64,000 bases of DNA, from assembly GCA_002917775.1 (NCBI GenBank), contig KZ627147.1:422843-486842 (forward strand), in the 5' to 3' direction. A program made the position numbers and the translations under genes. Under the pieces are notes generated by a model. It saw nothing but the letters and a program-made list of their open reading frames with translations, was not told where the DNA came from and searched no databases. The stretch comes from Glaciozyma antarctica PI12. Lineage: Eukaryota > Basidiomycota > Microbotryomycetes > Kriegeriales > Camptobasidiaceae. Positions 56,573 to 64,000 of the stretch are shown here, piece after piece; within the stretch, counting starts at the first letter, position 1; each line of letters opens with the position of its first letter.

Positions 56573-59088
56573 ATGGCGCACAATCCTCACCCCCCTCAAC
56601 GCTCCTCCCACTTCACCCCCGTCGCCCCTCTCACTGCGCGAAAACGGACGCGCGAACCAGGTTCCGCCTCCGAGAAGGAAGTGTGGAAGGTCGGAGGTCG
56701 AGAAGGGGGTCCGCGCGAGGATGAGGGGAGGTGGATCGAAGCTGGGGGATCTGGGGGTCGAAGGGGGGGAGAGGAAGCGCGGATGGGAGGTCGGGTCGAG
56801 GGACTGCGCGCGGGAGGAGCGCACCAGGTGGACGTTCGCTCGTCGACCTCTACTCTCGATGGGACGCCCTCCGTCTCCGCTAGGCCACCACAACGCTCTG
56901 CCAACGTCCTTGCGAGCGGATACTTCGCCTCTCGACTCGCCCCTTGACCATCTCCCGGCGGATCCCTCTCGGACGTCTCCCGCATTCCATCCACCAAGGC
57001 ACCCCCTCCTGGCGACCTCTCTCTCTCCAAATCCTTCGACCAAGATCCCTACACCGGCAAAGAAGAAATGGAGGACGAACCCCGCGTTGAAAACGACGAC
57101 TTCCTCCACCTCTCCTCCCTCGACGGCGTTCGCGCTCCCCGCCCTCCCCCGACGACAGTTCTCGAGCTCCGCCTCCGCAGGACCCAGTCAAACGAGCACA
57201 CGCACGCTCCCGACTCCAGGCCCATCCCGTCCTGTCTCCGCTGCACTACCTCAGTCTCACCAATCGCGCCCTCGTCCCTCCCAGTCCTCCCTCCCCCGTC
57301 ACTCGCCACCCTCCTCCCGTCCCTTCCGACCTCGCCCCTCCATCTCCACCACAAGCCAACTCCTCACCCCCGCCCCATCCTTCTCCCGCCTTCCCATTAA
57401 ACGAGCGCACATCACAAGCGAGAGCGAGGTCCCTCCTCGACCGCGCCGCAAAGCACCGATTGAGGTGGTGGTGATTAGCGATGATTCGGACGAGGAGGTC
57501 CTTGCGGATGTGAGAAGGTTAGGGGCGAGGGAGGTGGAGGACTTTGTGGATGACGAGGAGGGAGAGGAGGGAGAGGAAATAGGTGTGGAGGCGGAGGTGA
57601 TTGAGCGAAAGAGGGAGAAGGGGAAGGGGAGGGAGGTGGTGGATGAGCAGGTCGAGCTGGGGAAGAAGAAGGGTCCGGTACAGGCGAGGTTGGAGCGACT
57701 GTGGTCGGGGGATCCGGATCCGGAAGCGAGCGTCAAGACTTGGTGCGTCTTTCCAGATTGGCCTGCCGTCGTCGCTGACTAGCTTTCCGTCCACCAGTCG
57801 ACTCGACAAGTCGTTTGACACTTTCCTCGACGCTATCTACCTCCCCAAGTCCGACTTTTCGGAGGAAAAGACCTCAATCGACTACAAAGTTACCGTCATC
57901 GTCTTCGCGACCGACGTCTTCAAGTTCAAGCGAACCTTCTTAACCACTTTCCGCATCGCGCCCTCCGAATCTCTCACCAAACTCAAGCTCGTCCCTACCC
58001 ACTCCAACCACACCTTCACCCTCCCCGCCTCTCTTTTCGAGAACGCCGAAGACCTTTCTCTGCAGTACGAGATCAGCGACCGCCTCACCTCCTTCTCCGC
58101 CTCGTTCCCTCTCCTCACCCCTCACGGCACCTTCATCTTCTCCTCCTCCGCTCGCACGCCCTTCGAAGGAGAGCAAAATCTCCCCGCAGGCGCGCGAGCT
58201 GAGATCTCTATCCACTGGAGCGGGTCGACGGTGCGCAATTCGCTTGAGGGAGAAGAGTGGGTCACCATTCGAGGGATGGAAGCGTTGGAGCGGAGGCTGG
58301 AACTGGACGGGGAAGTGCGCAAGGGGTGGATACCGGATGGAGGAAGGATGAGGGGGCGGAGGAAGGTGGTCACGGTGCCCAAGATCGGGCCCGGGGTATC
58401 ATCTCATGGTACGTCCTGCGAGGGAGGGAGGAGATTGGAGCTGATGCGTAAGTTTTGTAGACGAGACTCCCGTATGCGCAGGGCGAGAAGCACAGGGACA
58501 AGTTCGATGATTCGGACGAGGATAATTCGAGGACGTTGCGCGAGCTGTTTAGCGATCGAGACCGCGTGCGTTCTCTTCCCTCCACCCTTTGTAGCTGTAG
58601 CTGACCCTCCGCGCAGATCCTCCTCGCGCAAGATCGCTCAAGACCCGAACCATCTTCCTCCAGCGCCTTTACTGCCGCTTCTGCCTGCTCAACCCGTTCG
58701 TCCGCCCCTCTTCCTCGCTTCCTCTCCTAACGTCCTTCCCAGCCACTCCCTCGTCTTCCTCCGCGAAAAAGCCTGCTGGACCTTCTTCGCCCCTCTCGTC
58801 TCCCACTTCTCCCTCCTCCCCGAACTGCAAGATCATCTCGGCGTCATGGCCGGGCGAGGTATTCTCCTCGGTCATGAACTCGTGCGCGTCCTCGTGGCGT
58901 TCGAGGAGGAGATTGAGAGGGTGAGGAGCGGGGAGAGGGAGGGGTATTGGGAGTGGAGGGAGAGGGAGGCGAGAGGGGAGGGAGAGATGGTTTGGAGTAG
59001 AGAGGAGGAGAGGTGGGAGGTGGTTATGGGGGGGAAGAAGGAGAGGAGGAGGGTGGTGGAGAGTGATGATGATTGGGCGGATGGGTAG
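56573..59088 (+). CDS. Protein with a possible VEFS box (Suz12-like), N-terminus unresolved
   Basis: The middle and C-terminal exons are well supported. EVVVISDDSDEEVLADV is followed by an acidic-basic stretch and, after an intron at about 57743-57800, RLDKSFDTFLDAIYLP and a long beta-rich domain (IDYKVTVIVFATDVFKFKRT, THSNHTFTLPASLFE, AEISIHWSGSTVRNS). Next come TRLPYAQGEKHRDKFDDSDE and DNSRTLRELFSDRDR, an acidic D/E run before a helix as in Suz12. Then TRTIFLQRLYCRFCLLNP is followed by HSLVFLREKACWTFFAPLVS and HFSLLPELQDHLGVMAGRGI, like the VEFS pattern (LWN-F, ACxxFV, L-x-L). The tail ends VVESDDDWADG, stop 59086. A plausible start is ATG 56573 (MAHNPHPPQRSSHFTPVAPL), but frames switch between 56900 and 57400 and exons there are unresolved. 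The Suz12 relation is tentative. Confidence 0.5.
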
Positions 59089-59528
59089 TGTTGTTAACAT
59101 GATGTGCCGTCTTGCGCTTGAGTTGGGAACCAGTGAGGACGGGGAGGGGAACGCTGAGAGTTCGCTTCGAGATATCGGGCGTCGTAAGCTGAGTGAATCA
59201 CCGTTCACAGCGAAAGCGTCTTTTTCGCTACCGAGTCGGGACACGCTCTCGTATAGTCTGCAGCGGTGACACTGCTGCTCATGCAGCTAGAGATCTCAAG
59301 GGTCGTAGGATCCTTCGAGAGGGCGGTGGAGAAAGGGCAAGAGTCCCGAAAGAATGTTGCGAACAGCTCTTGACGCTCAGTCTCGCTCCATCCTCTCGAT
59401 TCCTCACCAGAGGCGCGAGGAGCGCTCGCAAGACTTCCAAGCAGAAATCACAACGAAGCAGGCATCGACCTCTCTCCTCAACCCCGATTCAACTCTTCTG
59501 TACATTCCTCGCTCCAATGCCACCCCCC
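59089..59528. other. Convergent 3' region, no gene seen
   Basis: This 440 bp lies between the stops of the VEFS-like gene and the FUN14 gene. Purine/pyrimidine balance is unlike coding DNA here and no supported exon was found. Confidence 0.45.
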
Positions 59529-60419
59529 TCAGCCCAGCCGGAACCCCAGCATAATCCCCGCCACGAAAGTCGCACGACTCTGTACGTTCGCTCCAACAAA
59601 GTCAATGAACCATCCCCACAAGCCAACGACGCGGTTCCCTCCCGCGCTCGCTGAGGGGCCGGCACGCTTGGTGATGAAAGAGTCGTAGGAGGAGGTGAGG
59701 GCGCCCCAGTTGATGGAGATGAAGGAACGTGAGGAGAAGTACTTTTGTTGATCAATGGGTCAGTAAAGTGGAGAGGAAGGGAGCGAGAGAGCGCACCTGC
59801 AGGAGCACGAACACTCCTCCGAGCGCGAACGCAACAGCCTGACGAACCAACATCAGCTCGAGTTCTCCAGCTCAGCGCCGCAGCTCCCAGCTCACCTTTA
59901 ATCCCTTCTTAACGAAGATTCCCACACAGACGCCCGACACCGTTCCAAACCCCATGTCCCTCAAGCTGAGGATGCTCTCCGCCGGCACCGGCTCTCCACC
60001 AGTCGCCTCCACCGTAGGCGGCGCAGCGTACGTCCTATCACTTGCGCACTGCAGCTTCCTCTCGCTCCCAAATCCCGCGAAAGGTAGTCCGACAGCCGCG
60101 ACGGGGAGTGCGAGGGCGAGGGCGAGGCGGTAGGAGGTGAGGAAGGAGGTAGCGCGGGGAGTGGCGGTGGGCGTGGAGGTGCAGAGGAGGCGGCAGAAGG
60201 GGCGGGAGGGGAGGGGCTTGGAGTGGGCGTGGCGAAGGAGGTTGGAGAGAGGGGAGGGCCAGCGGAGAGACGTCACTGTGGGGGAGCGAGTTGGTCAGAG
60301 TCGAGCGAGGGAACACGCTGGCGGTGCGCTGGAGCTGGTCGACCGCGCTAGCACTACGGTGGGTCTAGTCCAGCTCTCAGCGGCGCGCTCAAGCCGAGGC
60401 GGAAGGAGGGGGACGTACT
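59529..60419 (-). CDS. FUN14-domain mitochondrial protein
   Basis: FUN14/FUNDC1 family mitochondrial outer-membrane protein; animal FUNDC1 is a mitophagy receptor, and fungal members are less studied. The coding frame begins at an exon edge: the exon at 60276 starts with TG, and a 5' exon ends at 60419 with CCACCA, so splicing a 142 bp intron (GTACGTCC donor, CTGACC branch, CCACAG acceptor) builds CACC-ATG-ACG. The protein then reads TSLRWPSPLSNLLRHAHSKP (presequence-like), VAAVGLPFAGFGSERKLQCA, MGFGTVSGVCVGIFVKKGLK (FUN14 glycine motif), AVAFALGGVFVLLQYFSSRS, FISINWGALTSSYDSFITKR, LWGWFIDFVGANVQSRATFV and AGIMLGFRLG, TGA at 59531-59529. Family assignment is firm; the split start is inference from sequence. 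Confidence 0.82.
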
Positions 60420-60805
60420 GGTGGGGAATCGAGCTCGTCGGCGGCCGGGGATGGAGCGGGCGGGCTGTCTGGGGTTGAAGAGGTCGGTGGGTGAGCTTCT
60501 ACGGCACGCTGTGTGCTGTGGGGGAGGAGTGGGCGAGGGAGAGAAGAGGGAGGGGGACAGACTGCGAAAGTCGATCGCTAGCCGACCTCCCTCTCGAGCT
60601 GACGCGCTCGGCTGAGAACCTTTTCTGAGCGTGTTCCTACTGTCCTTCTTCCTGAGGCACACCAAGTAGTCTGTTCTTTTGATTTCTGCACGCGTTCCTT
60701 TGCTCCCCTCCTCCTCAGACAGCCTCGACAACAACAACTCAACCTCCTGCGCTTCGCACGCCCTCTCTCCACTTCCTCGTCTCCCGCTGCGCTCTTTATC
60801 GTCGC

Positions 60806-62354
60806 TCAAAGGCCACGGTATTGGCGGACCTGCGCGAGCATTCGATCGGCTTGACCTGCGCGGGTTAAACAAGGCGTCAACGGTGTCCAAATCAACCATT
60901 CCAAGGAGCGAGAGGACTCACCGAGACTGAACCTGTCCATGCAAGCGTCGTAGGAGTAGTTCATGTAGTTCTCGATAGGGTCAAGTCCCTCAGAGAGGCG
61001 GCAAGTGTTTTTCTGGTGGCGAAACCCGAGTTAGCGGAGAGATGCCGTGATCCTGTGGGGAGGAGCTTACGCCGACAGGGCAACCGGAAGCGGGGCTAGA
61101 GGAAAATTGTTAGGAAGATACGTGAGAAGAGCACGTAGAGAGAGAACTTACGTGGCTTCCGCCTGGGATTGAGGAGAGCACGGTCAGTTTCGCGAGAGGC
61201 TTCGGTAGCGAGAAAAACGCACCGGAGTGTCAGCTACGTAGTCTCCCCTTCCAAAGCATCCACCTGAAGGTAGAAGAGAGTGTCAGCAGGTTTTGTAGCG
61301 GTGAGACGCCATCAAGCTCACCCTGGAAAGTGTGGAAGAGACCCTGTTCGCGAGAAGAAACCAACATCAGCGAAATGCGGAGCGAGCTTGCGACGAAAGT
61401 ACGAACAAGCCAGTGACCAGCTTCATGCGACACCGTCTTTCCCTCATTGTAGTTAGGCGTCGATCCGCCTGGTAGCGAGCTGAAAAGGTTGACGATCCCG
61501 TCGTCCTGAGGGTTGCGGGCGTAGCTCGAGGGGAACGTCGCGTAGCCCAAGAGGCCTGCACCGGAACCTGATTTGAAGCCGACGGTGTAGAGGTTGAGCG
61601 CGGCGGCGTTCCCCTGGCGGAGAGTGGTCTTCATGGCGGTCTGCTGGGAGCTGGAGGAGAGTGGCGGAATTTCAGCTTGGCAAATCATCGGGGGGAGAAG
61701 CGGACGAACTTTCCGGGTCCGGCGTTGTTGAACCAGTCTGCGTTGGTAGTACGTGTGAGGCTTGCGAGGCTAAGGGAAGAGAAGGAGGCGAGGAAGAAAA
61801 GGGAGCGAGTGAGCTGCGAGATTTAGAGGTCCGGGGAGATGGTCCTTACGTGAAAGTGAAACCGAATCCGGCGTCTGGAAACGTCGAGAGTGCATCAGCT
61901 GAGTGTCAAAATACTCGTCAAGTCGTGCGATAACCCACAATTGTCGTTCAGAGTTGCCATCTGAGCGTCGACCTGCGTCTGAGGGACATTTCCTCCTGCC
62001 AACGCTGGAGACACGACGCCTTTAGCTTTGAAACCCATTAAGAGGGCAGGAACTCACTCTCGTCCGCCCTGACGACGTGGAAGTAGGTCAAGATGTTGAG
62101 GGGAGCAGCCCTCTTCTCGAGACCGAGCTTCCGACTCTGCTGGATCCTCCCAACGCTGTTGGCGCTATAATCCGATGTCAGCGTTCCAAATACGAGCGAA
62201 ATGATGTTGCGGACTCACATGAGCGCTTCGACGTCAATGTCAACGACGTTGCTCGTTCCGCAAGTCCGTGGGTTGGGAACCGCTGCCTGCGGAGCAGGAG
62301 CAGCTGAGATGAGGGTCGCGAGGAGCAAGCTGATCGTCGAGATGCGAAAAAGCA
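60806..62354 (-). CDS. Secreted M43 (pappalysin-like) metalloprotease, copy 1
   Basis: Extracellular zinc endopeptidase. ATG 62354 starts [20 protein letters not shown], a signal peptide. A propeptide-like region ([26 protein letters not shown]) precedes the catalytic domain: [40 protein letters not shown] and [20 protein letters not shown]. The zinc motif [11 protein letters not shown] (HExxHxxGxxH) is interrupted by a 63 bp intron (61406-61344). The Met-turn region is [20 protein letters not shown], followed across an intron by [18 protein letters not shown], stop TGA at 60808-60806. Length of about 290 residues suits fungal MEP1-like enzymes. Introns of 45-70 bp occur about every 100 bases. 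Confidence 0.88.
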
Positions 62355-63277
62355 TGTCGGTGAATAGGATAAGTCAAGAGAAGAGAGCAGAGAAGAGGGA
62401 GGTGCTCGAGCAAAGCCTTCGCAAGGTGCGAGGGAGCTAGTGTCGCCGTGGCGGCTCTCTCGGCCACCAGAAGCTGAACCCGTGCCCACCGCAGGATTAG
62501 TGAGCGTAGATAGCAACGCTCAAACTCTACACGAGAGCTGCCAAGGCGGCTGGCGTCCGCGCGGTGGGAAGATTGCGAAGCCTTGGCTGGTACCGGAGAG
62601 CGGGGAAGCAACATTGCGAGTGATAGAGAAAAGCTCAGGGTCGCAGGTCGAAACGCCTCGGCAGCTCTGTTATCAACCAGCACGTCAGGGAGAACAGCAA
62701 CTGGCTGGCGGGGCAAGATCTCCCAGCCGACCGAGCCAGCCTGGGGCGAAGCGCTCCCGGCCTCCGCCATCGCCACCGCCACTCCACACGGGGTGTCCAC
62801 CAACCGACCCGCGATGCTCAATTCTCGTAAAACGTGATTTCGACTGCGAGCGAGCGAGGTGACGAGCAATCTCGAGAAATGTAAAAAGTGTCTCCGAGAA
62901 AGGCCGGTGGGGCCAGCGCATCAGCGTCGCCGGCGGGTTGGTTGGCGCCAGCAAGCACGAAATGCTCGCAGGCGTAAAGGTGAGAGTGGCCTAGACGCAG
63001 TCGTGTAGAAGCATGAGTCAAGGAACTTGAAGCTCCTGGGAGTCTTTTCTCGATTCTAGTCCAGCCCGAGTACTTCTCCTTTCGAGAGCATCATGCATGG
63101 TGATTCCTACTTCATTCATTTCATACCGCGAGTCTTCGTTATCCTTTCTCCCCGTTAAATAACCTCGACAACAACAATCCCGTCTCGCTCCTCCGAGTCT
63201 TCGCACGCACTCAACCTGCTCCAACATCCCTCGCCCTAATCCATTCCCTCCCTCTTTTACCGTGACGCAGCTTCCGT
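62355..63277. promoter_or_regulatory. Upstream region of protease copy 1
   Basis: About 920 bp lies between the copy 1 start and the copy 2 stop on the same strand. A duplicate of the copy 1 3' sequence begins at its right end. No other gene is seen; open frames here lack ATG-plus-motif support. Confidence 0.45.
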
Positions 63278-64000
63278 TCAAAGGCCACGGTACTGGCGAA
63301 CCTGAGCAAGCATACGATCGGCTTGACCTGCGCGTCAAAGAAGGCGTCAGCGGCGTCCAAAGCAATCCATTCCGGCAGCGAGAGGACTCACCGAGACTGA
63401 AGCGGTCCATGCAAGAGTCGTAAGAGTAGTCCATGTAGTTCGTAACGGGATCTAGTCCAGCGGAACGAGGGCAGGTGTCCCTCTGATTGACGAATGGGTC
63501 AGCGAAGGAGCTGAGGAAGGGAGGGGGAGAGAGAGCTCACGTTGACGGGGCATCCGGAGGCGGGGCTGAGAAGAGCTGGTTAGCATCGAGAGCGAGGATG
63601 GAAATTGAGGGAGAAAGCGTACGAGGCTTCAGCCTGAGATCAGCGAAGAGAAAGTCAGTTCATGATCGGCGCAGAGCTCGGTAGCGAGAAACTTACAGGA
63701 GTGTCGGAAACGTAGTCACCGCTTCCGTTGCATCCTCCTACAAACGAGATCAGTAGGTGTACGTTCGAAAAAAGAGGAATGCGAAGCTCACCCTGGAAAG
63801 TGTGGTAGAGACCGAGCCAGTGACCAGCCTCGTGAGTCACCGTCTTGCCCTGGTTGTAGTTGGCCGTGGTCCCTCCAGGGAGCGATGAGAACAGGTTGAC
63901 GATACCGTCGTCCTTGGGCCTGCTCGCGTAGCTCGAAGGAAACGTCGCGTAACCGAGGAGTCCTGCTCCTGAGCCAGCTTTGAAGCCGACGGTGTAGAGG
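63278..64000 (-). CDS. Secreted M43 (pappalysin-like) metalloprotease, copy 2 (5' part beyond window)
   Basis: Tandem paralogue of the preceding protease, visible from the catalytic domain to the stop. From the window edge it reads [40 protein letters not shown] and [24 protein letters not shown]. Here the zinc motif is uninterrupted. Then come GDYVSDTP, a Cys-rich segment (ASGCPVNRDTCP), [20 protein letters not shown] and, after an intron in the same place as copy 1, [21 protein letters not shown] at 63280-63278. The last 18 residues are identical to copy 1, pointing to a recent duplication or gene conversion at the 3' end. The signal peptide and propeptide lie outside the window. Confidence 0.88.

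Overview
The window is nuclear DNA of a compact, GC-rich fungal genome, most probably a basidiomycete red yeast of the Microbotryomycetes (Rhodotorula/Rhodosporidium/Sporobolomyces type). The evidence is dense gene packing on both strands, almost every gene cut by many 45-65 bp introns (GTGCGT/GTACGT/GTGAGT donors, CTAAC/CTGAC/GCTGATG branch sites), GC-ending codons, and gene families typical of that group. I see no transposon, viral relic, CRISPR array, rRNA or convincing tRNA. The genus is inference.

Layout. 1-8.4 kb: the edge of an unknown gene, a Rab4/Ypt4-type GTPase, ATP synthase epsilon (ATP15), the replisome hub CTF4/AND-1 and the pyruvate dehydrogenase subunit PDX1. 9-16.3 kb: a PWWP-domain protein, a large R3H-SUZ RNA-binding protein, an orphan protein and mitochondrial ribosomal protein mL46. 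16.5-29 kb: an importin-13-type karyopherin, an F-box protein and the autophagy lipid-transfer protein ATG2. 29-40 kb: the kinetochore protein CENP-I/Mis6, a short-chain dehydrogenase, a cytochrome b561 and exportin CRM1. 40.7-48.8 kb: a SET-domain protein, GAR transformylase (ADE8), the endocytic scaffold EDE1 and a Golgi-type glycosyltransferase. 49-55 kb: arylamine N-acetyltransferase, a secreted protein with an aerolysin/ETX-like beta domain, and a peroxisomal 3-ketoacyl-CoA thiolase with a PTS2 signal. 55-64 kb: a small multi-intron Cys-containing protein, a protein with a possible VEFS box (Suz12-like), a FUN14 mitochondrial protein, and two tandem secreted M43 metalloproteases, the second running off the edge.

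The neighbours form no operon or obvious biosynthetic cluster; most are housekeeping genes. The more accessory part is 49-64 kb (N-acetyltransferase, aerolysin-like protein, tandem proteases). Points most worth a second look are the possible PRC2-type VEFS protein, the aerolysin-like secreted protein, a FUN14 start codon that exists only after splicing, an intron inside the zinc motif of one of two tandem proteases, a TQ cluster in CTF4, a series of Ark/Prk-type LxxQxTG motifs in EDE1, threonine at the leptomycin-B position of CRM1, and a SET gene with no visible ATG. Exon boundaries were read by eye from splice signals and reading-frame continuity; several 5' or 3' ends are flagged as unsure.
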